Below, piece after piece: positions 26,561-35,752 of a stretch of 49,140 nucleotides of DNA. Made by a program: the position numbers and the translations under genes. Under the pieces are notes generated by a model, which was given only the letters and a program-made list of their open reading frames with translations, did not search any database and had not been told where the DNA came from. Source of the DNA: Sphingomonadales bacterium (lineage in GTDB: Bacteria; Pseudomonadota; Alphaproteobacteria; Sphingomonadales; Sphingomonadaceae); assembly GCA_027489365.1 (NCBI GenBank), contig JAIXZV010000420.1, positions 1 to 49,140 on the forward strand, read 5' to 3'. The first letter of the stretch is position 1. Every line of letters starts with the position of its first letter.

Positions 26561-28114
26561 ATGAAACGCCTCCCGGTCCTGATCCTGCTGCTGGCGACGG
26601 CGGTGCTGCTGTACGCGGCGTGGATGCCGCTCGCGACGCTCGATCCGCGCAATGTCGGCTGGTTGCTCGACGGGCACGACCATGGGCAAAGCGCGATCGG
26701 GCTTGCCGCCTATCTTGCTGGCGATGTCTGGCCGCCGTTCCACATCGCCTTGCTGTCCGCGCCAGAGGGGACGAGCTTGCTGCTGACCGACAGCATCCCG
26801 TTATTGGGGCTGCTGCTCGGGCCGTTCGCTGGCGTGTTGCCCCCGGGGCTGCAGTTCGTCGGGCCGTGGCTGTTCGCGTGCCTGATGCTGCAACTGTTGT
26901 TCGCCTGGGCGCTCGTGCGGCCGCACGCCCCCGATGTGCCGACGGCGTGGTTCGGGACGGTGTTGCTCGCGGCGCTGCCGATGCTGTTCAACCGCTATCC
27001 GCACGCGAGTCTGTGCGCGCAGTGGCTGATCCTGTGGGCGCTGTGGATCTATGTCGAACCGCGCCGGGCCGACCGGCCGTGGTGGTGGCTGGCGGTGCTG
27101 GGGGTGGCGACGCTCGTGCACAGCTATCTGTTGCTGATGGTCGCAAGCATCTGGGGCGCATCGCTGTTGCGGCGGCTGGTCGAGCGTCGGCAGGTACGCC
27201 CGCTGATCGAGGCGGTGGGGATCATCGGCGTCGTCACGCTGTTGCTGGCGGCGCAGGGGGTGTTTGGCGGCGGGTTCGCTTCGACCCACACGTATGGGGC
27301 GTTCCCGATGGCGCTGGATGCGTGGTGGAACCCGGCCAACCCGACCTACTCAGCGCTGCTGCCATCCTCGCCGCAGGATCATGGGCGCGGGTTCGAGGGG
27401 TTGAATTACCTGGGCGCGGGGCTGCTGCTGACGGTATTGATTGCGGTGGCGACGCGACGGGTGGCGCTGCGCCCGCTGCTATGGCTGGTGCCGGGATTTG
27501 CAGTGCTGGCGCTCGTCGCGATCGGGCCGCAGCCGCTGTTCTGGGGGCAGGCGCTTACGACGGTGCATCTACCGCTTTGGCTGACCGATGCGCTGGACCC
27601 GGTGCGCGCGTCGGGCAGGCTGGCGTGGCCGCTGACCTATACGATCGCCTATGCCGCGATCGTCAGCGTCATGGCGCTCAGTCGCGCGACCTTGCTGCTG
27701 GCGGCGGCGGTCGCGCTGCAGGCGGTCGATCTCGCGCCTATGCTCGCAGCGATCCGCGCGACGGCTGCGCGGGCGAACAGCAGCACCGTGTTCACGCGCA
27801 CGCCCGATCTGCGCTGGGAAGCATTAATCGCCCGCGCCCACCAGGTCGACTTCACCCCGGCCGATGCCTTCATCAATCTGGAGGTGATGGAGGAAATCAC
27901 GTGGCGCGCGGTCGCTGCGCGGCGTCCGGTCGGCTTTACCTATACCTCGCGCACGTCGCGGGCGACCAGGGAGCGCACCGCCGCCGAACGGCTGGCGTTC
28001 GAACGCGGCGTGGTGCCGCCCGGGCATCTCGTGATCGTCCAGGACGGTGTGGTCCCCGCGCCGCTCGCTCCGCGCGCGATCCGCATCGACGGGGTGACAG
28101 TCATCGTACCCTGA
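26561..28114 (+). CDS. Polytopic membrane protein of unknown function (glycosyltransferase-like topology)
   Basis: 517 aa, about 10 or more hydrophobic helices, HDHGQSAIGLAAYLAGD near the N-terminus; no confident family. Confidence 0.7.
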   Translation: MKRLPVLILLLATAVLLYAAWMPLATLDPRNVGWLLDGHDHGQSAIGLAAYLAGDVWPPFHIALLSAPEGTSLLLTDSIPLLGLLLGPFAGVLPPGLQFVGPWLFACLMLQLLFAWALVRPHAPDVPTAWFGTVLLAALPMLFNRYPHASLCAQWLILWALWIYVEPRRADRPWWWLAVLGVATLVHSYLLLMVASIWGASLLRRLVERRQVRPLIEAVGIIGVVTLLLAAQGVFGGGFASTHTYGAFPMALDAWWNPANPTYSALLPSSPQDHGRGFEGLNYLGAGLLLTVLIAVATRRVALRPLLWLVPGFAVLALVAIGPQPLFWGQALTTVHLPLWLTDALDPVRASGRLAWPLTYTIAYAAIVSVMALSRATLLLAAAVALQAVDLAPMLAAIRATAARANSSTVFTRTPDLRWEALIARAHQVDFTPADAFINLEVMEEITWRAVAARRPVGFTYTSRTSRATRERTAAERLAFERGVVPPGHLVIVQDGVVPAPLAPRAIRIDGVTVIVP

Positions 28115-28135
28115 CCGCCACCCACGCCTGGTGCA

Positions 28136-28990
28136 TCACCCGTTGAGCGCGCTTTGCAGCGTCGTGCGCCACGGCGTCGTTGGACGGTCGATCAGGTCGC
28201 GCAGCGCATGGCCATCGTCGAACAGCGCGTCGGCGGCGGCCTTGGCGTCGCTCTCGGCCAGCATCGCGGCGATTGGTGCGGGCAGTCCGACCTGCTCGAG
28301 CACCGTGCGATATTCGGCCTCGGGGAGATTCTGATAGGCCACTGGCTTGCCCGACAGATCACTGAGCGCCGCTGCCAGCTCGGTCAGCGTAAAGGCATCG
28401 TCCCCGGCCAGTTCATAGGTCGCGGGCGTTGCGACCTCTGCCGTCAACACCGCCACCGCCGCGGCGGCGTAATCGGCGCGTGCCGCACCGGAAATCCGGC
28501 CCGCACCCGCGCTGCCGAACAGCGCGCCATGGGCGACCGCGCCAGGTGCGCCCTGCGCATAATTCTCGGTATACCAGCCATTGCGCAGCAGGGCGTAGGG
28601 GACACCGCTATCAGCCAGAATCTGTTCGGTGGCGCGATGTTCGATCGCGAGGTCGAGCGGGTTGGTGTCGGCATGGAGGATGCTGGTGTAGGCGATGAAG
28701 CCGACGCCTGCCGCCTTCGCGGCGGCGATCACTGCGCGATGCTGTGCTTCGCGCTGGCCGACCTCGCTCGAGGAGATCAGCAGCAGCCGGTCGACGCCGG
28801 CAAGCGCGCTGCCGAGCGTGTCGGCCTGATTATAGTCGAATGCCCGCACCGTGACGCCGCGCTCCGCCAGATCGGCAAGCTTCGCCGGATCGCGCACCAG
28901 CGCGACGATCGTGGCGGGGGCGACCTTCTCCAAGAGCCCCGCGATGACGAGGCGACCGAGTTGGCCCGAAGCTCCAGTGACGGCAATCAT
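28136..28990 (-). CDS. NAD(P)H-binding SDR, quinone oxidoreductase QorB/YtfG-like
   Basis: MIAVTGASGQLGRLVIAGLLEKVAPATIVALVRDPAKLADLAERGVTVRAFDYNQ...YTSILHADTNPLDLAIEHRATEQILADSGVPYALLRNGWYTENY. Confidence 0.9.
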   Translation of the reverse strand: MIAVTGASGQLGRLVIAGLLEKVAPATIVALVRDPAKLADLAERGVTVRAFDYNQADTLGSALAGVDRLLLISSSEVGQREAQHRAVIAAAKAAGVGFIAYTSILHADTNPLDLAIEHRATEQILADSGVPYALLRNGWYTENYAQGAPGAVAHGALFGSAGAGRISGAARADYAAAAVAVLTAEVATPATYELAGDDAFTLTELAAALSDLSGKPVAYQNLPEAEYRTVLEQVGLPAPIAAMLAESDAKAAADALFDDGHALRDLIDRPTTPWRTTLQSALNG

Positions 28991-29035
28991 GACAATACTC
29001 CAAAAAACGGTTGAGACGCGTCATCTAGGACCCTA

Positions 29036-29070
29036 ACTTACCAAACATAAGTACGCACAAAAAGGTAAGT
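29036..29070. promoter_or_regulatory. Inverted repeat ACTTACC-N21-GGTAAGT in divergent SDR/HxlR promoter
   Basis: Perfect 7-bp arms at 29036-29042 and 29064-29070. Confidence 0.55.
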
Positions 29071-29077
29071 GAAGAAA

Positions 29078-29464
29078 ATGTCCGATCGCACCGCCACCCC
29101 GCTGTCGGATGCGCTGGAGCGCGGCGACGTGCTCAGCCCGCATTGCCCGTCGCGCGTCATCCTGAACCATGTCACCAGCAAATGGGGTGTGCTGACGTTG
29201 CTCGCTTTGCGGTCGGGCACGCTGCGCTTCAGTGCGCTGCGCCGCAAAGTGAGCGGGGTGAGCGAGCGGATGCTGGCGCAGACGTTACAGCAATTGGAGG
29301 GGTGTCGGCTGGTCGATCGGCACAGCTATGCCGAGGTGCCGCCGCGCGTCGACTATACGCTCACCCCGCTCGGGCATGAGGCGGCGGAGCGCGTTGCCGC
29401 GCTGGCGGACTGGATCGAAGCGTCGCTGCCGCTGTTGCTGGAGTCCGCATCGGCCGACGCATGA
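29078..29464 (+). CDS. HxlR (DUF24) family transcriptional regulator, QorR/YtfH-like
   Basis: MSDRTATPLSDALERGDVLSPHCPSRVILNHVTSKWGVLTLLALRSGTLRFSALRRKVSGVSERMLAQTLQQLEGCRLVDR. ATG 29078 preferred to GTG 29069. Confidence 0.92.
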   Translation: MSDRTATPLSDALERGDVLSPHCPSRVILNHVTSKWGVLTLLALRSGTLRFSALRRKVSGVSERMLAQTLQQLEGCRLVDRHSYAEVPPRVDYTLTPLGHEAAERVAALADWIEASLPLLLESASADA

Positions 29465-30747
29465 GGGCCGATCCGGGCGGCCGAGGTCGCCGCTAGCGCG
29501 GGCAGATCCCTCCCTGGCGGGGGAACGACCCGGTTTCGCCCGCCCTCTTTCGCCTGATACAGCGCCGCATCGGCAAGCGTCAGCAAGTCGGCGACGACCC
29601 GCGTACTGTCCGGAATCGCCGCGACGCCGAATGACGCCGAAATCGCGGCATCATGGGTGGTGGACAGCGCTTCGATCCGCTCGCGCAGGGTCTCGGCCTT
29701 GGCGATGGCTTCGGTCAGCCCGCATTCGGGAAGGATCACCAGCAATTCTTCGCCGCCATAGCGGCAGGCGATGTCCGACGGGCGCAGCGCACTCATGATC
29801 GTCGTGGCGGTCTCACGCAGGATCGCATCGCCGACGGCGTGGCCGAATTCATCGTTCAGCTTCTTGAAGTGATCGAGATCGATCATGATCGCCGACAAAT
29901 GCGTCCCACTGCGCTCGGCGATGCTGGCAAAGCGGCTGAGCGCGTCCTCCATATAGCGGCGGTTGTAGAGGCCGGTCAGCGGATCGCGCAGCGCCTGGGT
30001 GCGCAGCTTCTCCCGCAGCGCGATATTGGAGACCGCGAGCGACATCGCATCGGCGATCGCGGTGGCGAGCGGTTGCGCCTGCGCGAGTTGCGCCCGCGCA
30101 TCGGGCAGCATCGTCGCGATCTTCAACATGCCTTGAATCTCGCCATGGGCCGTCATCGGCAGTTCGAGCACGGTGGCATGACCAAGATGATGCTCGCAGC
30201 ACAGCGCGCCAGGCTCGCCTGCGTTTAGGTGAAACTTGCCGCGCTTCAGCGCCCAGCATTGTGCGGGGGCAATCACGGGACGGAGCGGAGCGGCCTCTGA
30301 CCAGTGCCACTGTGCGGAAAGCTCCAGTCGGTCGCGTGAATTGTTGAACACGTAGAGCGCGCCGCCGAAGCCGGGGAGCAGCAATTCGATCGTCGCGCCG
30401 AGCACGGCATTGGCGTCCGGATAGCCGTTGGCGCTCTGCAGCATCTCGGTCATGCGGAACAGATGATTGATCTGCTTCCGCTCGGCATGGGCGCGTTCGG
30501 CGTCTTCGCGCCGTTCGCGCAAAGCGCGGAGCGATTGCGGGGCGCCGAACAACAGCAACAGCATCGCGGTGATCGCGCCGCCGAATTCCACGACGCCGAC
30601 GATCATGCGGAGCTCCGACGTGTCGGCGAAGCGATGCGCCAAATGCGCGATCACCATGATTGCTACAGCGGCCGACGCCATCAACACCCGACGCTGCAAC
30701 GCGCGTTCGAGCGGATCATCGTTTCGGCCAAGAAAATTGTGGTTCAC
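29353..30747 (-). CDS. GAF-like/GGDEF diguanylate cyclase
   Basis: RDPLTGLYNRRYMEDALSRFASIAERSGTHLSAIMIDLDHFKKLNDEFGHAVGDAILRETATTIMSALRPSDIACRYGGEELLVILPE (GGEEL active site). Confidence 0.92.
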   Translation of the reverse strand: MNHNFLGRNDDPLERALQRRVLMASAAVAIMVIAHLAHRFADTSELRMIVGVVEFGGAITAMLLLLFGAPQSLRALRERREDAERAHAERKQINHLFRMTEMLQSANGYPDANAVLGATIELLLPGFGGALYVFNNSRDRLELSAQWHWSEAAPLRPVIAPAQCWALKRGKFHLNAGEPGALCCEHHLGHATVLELPMTAHGEIQGMLKIATMLPDARAQLAQAQPLATAIADAMSLAVSNIALREKLRTQALRDPLTGLYNRRYMEDALSRFASIAERSGTHLSAIMIDLDHFKKLNDEFGHAVGDAILRETATTIMSALRPSDIACRYGGEELLVILPECGLTEAIAKAETLRERIEALSTTHDAAISASFGVAAIPDSTRVVADLLTLADAALYQAKEGGRNRVVPPPGRDLPALAATSAARIGPHASADADSSNSGSDASIQSASAATRSAASCPSGVSV

Positions 30748-30923
30748 GGAGCGCGGACCCTTGTCGAGGCGAAAATCGCCACGGTTCCAAGGACATTATA
30801 GCGCCTGCTTGCGGCTTGTTCGCGCCGTGAGCCACTTTCTGTCGAAGTGCGTATCCGACCGGATCAATCGCCGTCTTGGCCGGACCGGCCCGATCGGTGG
30901 CGACCGATCGGGCGGCCTCCGCC

Positions 30924-32252
30924 TCAGATCGCCGCGAGCGCCTGTTCGAAATCGGCGATCAGGTCGTCGGCATCCTCCACCCCGATCGAGATACGCACGA
31001 GATTGTCGGTAATGCCGAGCGCCTGCTTGCGGGCGTCGGGCACCGAAAGGTGCGTCATTGCCGCCGGGTGCGACGCGAGCGTCTCGGTCCCGCCGAGTGA
31101 CACCGCGAGCTTGGCGATCTTTAGCGCGTCGAGGAAGGCGAAGGCCTCCTTCTCGCCGCCCTTCACCAGCAGCGAGAAGGTCGAACCGGCACCCGTGCAG
31201 TGCCGCGCGTAAATGTCGGCCTGGCGCTCCATCCCAGGCGTGTCGGCGAGGAAGCCGAGATAGCCGACGCGCTCGACCTTGGGGTGATTGCGCAGGAACG
31301 CGCAGACCTTGACGGCATTTTCGCCCGCGCGGCTCATGCGCAGCTCGAGCGTCTCGAGGCTGCGCATCAGCATCCACGCGGTGTTGGGATCGCAGATCGT
31401 GCCGATCGTGTTGCGCATCAGCCGGATCGTGTTGATGTGCTCCTTCGACCCGAGCACGCCGCCCGCGACGAGATCGCTATGGCCACCGGCATATTTGGTG
31501 AGCGAATAGACGACGATATCGGCGCCGTGCTGGAGCGGCTTCAGCCACAGCGGCCCGAGGAAAGTGTTATCGATCGCGATTGGTGGCTTGGCACCCTTGA
31601 AGATCGCGTCGCGGCTGGCCGCCACTGCCTGGATATCCACCAGCGCATTGGTCGGGTTGGCGGGGCTTTCGAGATAGATCAGCGCGACGTTTCCGGTCGC
31701 CGCCTTGCTCAGCACCGCGTCGATTTCCTCGCGCGTCGCGCCTGCCGGGAAATCGAGCCAATGGACGCCGAAGCGCCCGAGAATGCGCGCGATCAGCGTT
31801 TCGGTCGCCGCATAAAGCGGGCCGGAATGGACGATCGTGTCGCCGGGCTTGACCATCGACAGGAACAAGGTCGCGATCGCAGACATGCCGCTGGAGAAGA
31901 CCAGCGCGTCCTCGGCCTCTTCCCAGACGCCGAGCCGGTCTTCGAGGATTTCCTGATTCGGGCCGTTGAAGCGCGAATAGACGAGGCCCTCGGCGCCGCC
32001 CGGGCGCTTGCCGGTGACGCCTACGAAATGGCGCTTGCCCGCCGCTGCATTGGGGAAGACGTAGGTCGAGGTGGCGAAGATCGGGGGTTTCAACGATCCT
32101 TCCGACAGCGCCGGATCATAGCCATGGCCCATAATCAGCGAGGAGGGCTTGAGCTTGCGATCGCCGATCTTTTCGACTGAGGGCTTGGGCTTGGTGCGCG
32201 CCGCGACACCGGTCAGATCGGCTTCGGTTTCGTGCGTTTCGGGGTTCGCCAT
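30924..32252 (-). CDS. Cystathionine gamma-synthase family PLP enzyme
   Basis: VYSRFNGPNQEILEDRLGVWEEAEDALVFSSGMSAIATLFLSMVKPGDTIVHSGPLY...VYSLTKYAGGHSDLVAGG. Confidence 0.93.
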   Translation of the reverse strand: MANPETHETEADLTGVAARTKPKPSVEKIGDRKLKPSSLIMGHGYDPALSEGSLKPPIFATSTYVFPNAAAGKRHFVGVTGKRPGGAEGLVYSRFNGPNQEILEDRLGVWEEAEDALVFSSGMSAIATLFLSMVKPGDTIVHSGPLYAATETLIARILGRFGVHWLDFPAGATREEIDAVLSKAATGNVALIYLESPANPTNALVDIQAVAASRDAIFKGAKPPIAIDNTFLGPLWLKPLQHGADIVVYSLTKYAGGHSDLVAGGVLGSKEHINTIRLMRNTIGTICDPNTAWMLMRSLETLELRMSRAGENAVKVCAFLRNHPKVERVGYLGFLADTPGMERQADIYARHCTGAGSTFSLLVKGGEKEAFAFLDALKIAKLAVSLGGTETLASHPAAMTHLSVPDARKQALGITDNLVRISIGVEDADDLIADFEQALAAI

Positions 32253-32327
32253 GGGGAAGGGTCCTTCAAGAATGCTGCGCGACCCTAACGCGGGATAGTC
32301 TCAAATGATACCATCTGTGGTCGCGGA

Positions 32328-33086
32328 TCAGAGCCCGATCACCGAAACCTGCCGCCCATAGCCCGGCTCGCCGCGATGCGTCGCGCGGCGGAAGCTGAAG
32401 AAGCGCGCTTCGTCGGCGTAGGTGTCGAGCCCGAGCAGCGCGACGCGGCCGATCCCGGCGCTCGCCAAGCGGTGGGCGACATAGGCCTCCAGATCGAACT
32501 GGAAATGCCCCGCGCGGCCTTCGGCGAAGAAGCGTTCGTTGGCCCGGTCGTGCGCGTCGAAGCGGCGGGCGAAGGCCTCGTCCACCTCATAGCTTGCGCG
32601 CGCGATACACGGGCCGATCGCGGCGGCGATACGCTCGCGCTTGGCACCCAGCGCTTCCATCGCCAGGATCGTCGCGTCGGTGACGCCGCCGATCGCGCCC
32701 TTCCACCCGGCGTGGGCCGCGCCGACCACGCCTGCGACTTGGTCGGCGAGCAGCACCGGCGCGCAATCGGCGGTCAGGATGCCGAGCGCGAGGCCGGGAC
32801 GATCGGTCACCAGCGCATCGGCGCGCGGGCGCAGTCGCGCGTCGAAGGGTGCGCGCACCGTCACGCAATCGGCGGAGTGAATCTGATAGAGCGTGACGAG
32901 CGCCGCGCCGGGCAGGACCGCTTCGCTCGCCAGTCGGCGATTTTCGGCGACCGCAGCGGCATCGTCGTCCGACCCGATCCCGACGTTCAGGCCGGCATGA
33001 ATCCCGGTCGACACCCCGCCGGTGCGGCCAAGGAAGCCATGCGCAACGCCGTCGAGCGTTGGCGCGCGGATGACCTCTACGCTCAC
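32328..33086 (-). CDS. pgeF: Peptidoglycan editing factor PgeF (laccase-domain protein)
   Basis: HGFLGRTGGVSTGIHAGLNVG...QIHSADCVTV...LTADCAPVLLADQVAGVVGAAHAGWKGAIGGV...ATHRGEPGYGRQVSVI. Confidence 0.93.
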   Translation of the reverse strand: MSVEVIRAPTLDGVAHGFLGRTGGVSTGIHAGLNVGIGSDDDAAAVAENRRLASEAVLPGAALVTLYQIHSADCVTVRAPFDARLRPRADALVTDRPGLALGILTADCAPVLLADQVAGVVGAAHAGWKGAIGGVTDATILAMEALGAKRERIAAAIGPCIARASYEVDEAFARRFDAHDRANERFFAEGRAGHFQFDLEAYVAHRLASAGIGRVALLGLDTYADEARFFSFRRATHRGEPGYGRQVSVIGL

Positions 33087-33592
33087 AGCACCAGCCGCAT
33101 CAAATTGTCATCATCCACCGTTTCGCCAACGCGGAAGGCGATGCGGCCGATGTCCTCGAAGCCGTATTTCTCATAGAATCGATGCGCGCGGTGATTGTCG
33201 ACATAGACGCTGAGGATCACTTCCTTCGCCCCGTGGCTGCGCGCATGTTCCAGCGCCCAGGCCATCAATTCCTGTGCGACGCCCGCGCCATGCCATGCGC
33301 CGAGCACGTAGAATTGATACAGCTCGATCGCATCGGGCCGCCATTCGCCGGGGAAGGTGACCGGGCCCATTTTGACGAAGCCGATGATCTCGTCGTCTGC
33401 CAGCGCGAGCCGGATCGCGAAATCGGGGTCGGAGAGTTGCGAGGGCAAGCCGTTCGCGCCGAACGCCTCGTCGAGGAAGGCGGCGAGGTCGGACTGACGA
33501 TAGAGCGTGCCGAACGTCTCGGTGAAGGAGCGCCGCGCCATGGCGGCGAGCGGCGCGCCGTCGATCGCGCGGGCGTCGCGATAGGTGATCAT
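33083..33592 (-). CDS. GNAT family N-acetyltransferase
   Basis: YQFYVLGAWHGAGVAQELMAWALEHARSHGAKEVILSVYVDNHRAHRFYEKYGFEDIG. Confidence 0.93.
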   Translation of the reverse strand: MITYRDARAIDGAPLAAMARRSFTETFGTLYRQSDLAAFLDEAFGANGLPSQLSDPDFAIRLALADDEIIGFVKMGPVTFPGEWRPDAIELYQFYVLGAWHGAGVAQELMAWALEHARSHGAKEVILSVYVDNHRAHRFYEKYGFEDIGRIAFRVGETVDDDNLMRLVL

Positions 33593-34692
33593 GCAAAACC
33601 TTCCGGATTGGGCCAGTCCGGCGCGGTGACGGCGAGGACCTGAAAAAGCGTGCCCATGTCCTGCGTCAGGCGGGTTTTGTCCACGGCGATCTGCTCGGCG
33701 CGGTCCGGTGCGGCCTTGGCGAGCGTCGCCGCGCGGGCGTCGATGCCGAGCGCGGTCAGGAATGCGCCCTGGCCGACGGGGCCAGCGACCTGCGCGCGCT
33801 CGACCAAAGCGGCGGCGGCGAGCGTGCCGAAATCGACGTGCGCGGTCAGATCCTGTTCGCCGGGCATGTCATAGGGGTTGGCGAAGGCATGGCCGCGCAC
33901 CGCCTGCAACGTGTCGCCGATCGCCGGGCCATCATAGCCATAGTCGATCGCGAGCAGCGCGCCGCCTTGCGTTACGATGCGCTGCGCCAGGCCGCGCAGG
34001 ATCGCGACGCTGGCGGGCGAGGTTTCGATCACCGATCCGGCGGCGGCAGCGCGCAAGGTTTCGGGGATCACCGAATCGGGGACTTGCTTGCCCGCGATCG
34101 GCAGGAACAGCGTATCCTGACACGCGACGAGTCGCTCGAACCAGCCCGCGCCGCCCCGTACGAGTTGCCGGATCGGTAGCGCGTCGAAGAATTCATTGGC
34201 GATGACGATCAGCGGACGATCGCTCGGCAGCGTGTCGATTGCGTCGTGCCAGGTCGCGTGCGGCACGCGCTCGGCTTGCGCCGCGCGGAGGACCGGGCTG
34301 GTTTCGACCAGATGCACTGGCGGTGTGAAGCCAGCCTTGGCCATCGCGCGCAGCGCATCGGCGCTGAGCGTGCCGCGACCGGGGCCGAGTTCGACCCACG
34401 CAGCCTCGGGGCGTCCGGCGCGGCTCCACAGGTCGGCGGCCCACAGCCCGATCAGTTCGCCGAACATCTGGCTGATTTCCGGGCTGGTGGTGAAATCGCC
34501 GCCCGCGCCGAGCGGATCGCGCGTCGCATAATAATGCTGGTTCGCGGCCGCCATGAACTGCGCGAGCGAGATCGGCCCGGCGAGCGTGATCGCTCGGGCG
34601 AGGCGGTCGGCGAGAATTGGCGGGGAGGTTTCCCCTTTTCCGTTCGGGCTGAGCTTGTCGAAGCCCTGCTCTCCTCCTTCCGCCGCGCTCAA
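33589..34692 (-). CDS. NDUFAF7/MidA-like class I SAM-dependent methyltransferase (5' end uncertain)
   Basis: YYATRDPLGAGGDFTTSPEISQMFGELIGLWAADLW...VELGPGRGTLSADALRAM. The listed TTG start lies inside a REP-like repeat. Confidence 0.85.
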   Translation of the reverse strand: MSAAEGGEQGFDKLSPNGKGETSPPILADRLARAITLAGPISLAQFMAAANQHYYATRDPLGAGGDFTTSPEISQMFGELIGLWAADLWSRAGRPEAAWVELGPGRGTLSADALRAMAKAGFTPPVHLVETSPVLRAAQAERVPHATWHDAIDTLPSDRPLIVIANEFFDALPIRQLVRGGAGWFERLVACQDTLFLPIAGKQVPDSVIPETLRAAAAGSVIETSPASVAILRGLAQRIVTQGGALLAIDYGYDGPAIGDTLQAVRGHAFANPYDMPGEQDLTAHVDFGTLAAAALVERAQVAGPVGQGAFLTALGIDARAATLAKAAPDRAEQIAVDKTRLTQDMGTLFQVLAVTAPDWPNPEGFA

Positions 34693-34729
34693 GAGAAAGG
34701 CAGCCCTTCGACAGGCTCAGGGCGAACGG
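34640..34729. repeat. Sphingomonad-type REP/inverted-repeat element
   Basis: CCGTTCGGGCTGAGCTTGTCGAAGCCCTG...CAGCCCTTCGACAGGCTCAGGGCGAACGG. Confidence 0.85.
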
Positions 34730-34750
34730 GAAGTGGTGCGGCCGCCATTG

Positions 34751-35686
34751 CTAAGCGACGCTCTCGCTGCCCGCGATCGGCTCGACGCGGGTGCGGCGGC
34801 TCTTGGCGGTGAGCACCAGATACAGCCCGCCGACGATCATCGGCAGCGTCAGCACCTGCCCCATATGGATCGTGTCGGCGAAGAAGCCGCCGGCGAAGAA
34901 ACGGAATTGCGCATCGGGTTCGCGGAAGAATTCGACCGTGAAGCGCGCCAGACCGTAGCCGAGCAGGAACAGCCCGACGAGCTTGCCCGGCTCATAACGC
35001 GCCTTGGTCCGCCAGAAGGCGAACCACAGGATCGCGAACAAGGCGAGCCCTTCGAGGCCCGCTTCGTAAAGCTGGCTCGGGTGGCGGGCCGGGTCGATCA
35101 TGCCCACCGGCACGGTGTCGGGGAAGACGATCGCCCAGGGCACGTTGCTCGGCTTGCCCCACAACTCGCCATTCACGAAATTGGCGATGCGCCCGAAGAA
35201 CAGCCCGAACGGTACGGCGCAGGCGAGGTAATCGTGGACCCGCAGCCAATCGAGCTTGTGCTGGCGGGCAAACAGAATGATCCCGATTGAGGTACCGATC
35301 ATCCCGCCGTGGAACGACATGCCGCCATCCCACAGCCGGAAGAGGCCGAGCGAGAACAGCAGTTGCGGGGCGTAGAAGGCGGCATAGCCGATCCGCCCGC
35401 CGAGAATAATGCCGAGCGTCGCGTAAAACACGAGATCGTCGGCATGACGCCTGGCCATCGGGGCTCCGGGCTGGGCGATCAGCTTGAGCAGATACCACCA
35501 GCCGATAACGATGCCGGTGATGTAAGCGAGCGAATACCATTTGATGTCAAAATTAATGATCGAGAAATGAATCGGCAGCGCGACCTTGCTTAGGTGCAGG
35601 TCGGTGAAATGCAGATGCTGCGTGCCGCTCGCCGCGGCGACATCGAGGATCGGGCCGAGGGCCGGTTGAAGATGGGACAGGATCAA
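34751..35686 (-). CDS. lgt: Prolipoprotein diacylglyceryl transferase
   Basis: [32 protein letters not shown]...[14 protein letters not shown]...[11 protein letters not shown]...[15 protein letters not shown]. Confidence 0.96.
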   Translation of the reverse strand: MILSHLQPALGPILDVAAASGTQHLHFTDLHLSKVALPIHFSIINFDIKWYSLAYITGIVIGWWYLLKLIAQPGAPMARRHADDLVFYATLGIILGGRIGYAAFYAPQLLFSLGLFRLWDGGMSFHGGMIGTSIGIILFARQHKLDWLRVHDYLACAVPFGLFFGRIANFVNGELWGKPSNVPWAIVFPDTVPVGMIDPARHPSQLYEAGLEGLALFAILWFAFWRTKARYEPGKLVGLFLLGYGLARFTVEFFREPDAQFRFFAGGFFADTIHMGQVLTLPMIVGGLYLVLTAKSRRTRVEPIAGSESVA

Positions 35687-35752
35687 GGCTTTTCCCCGGA
35701 GGTTTGCGCCTCCATAAAGGCGCTAAGCAATAAGACCAAGTGGAGAGCGTGG

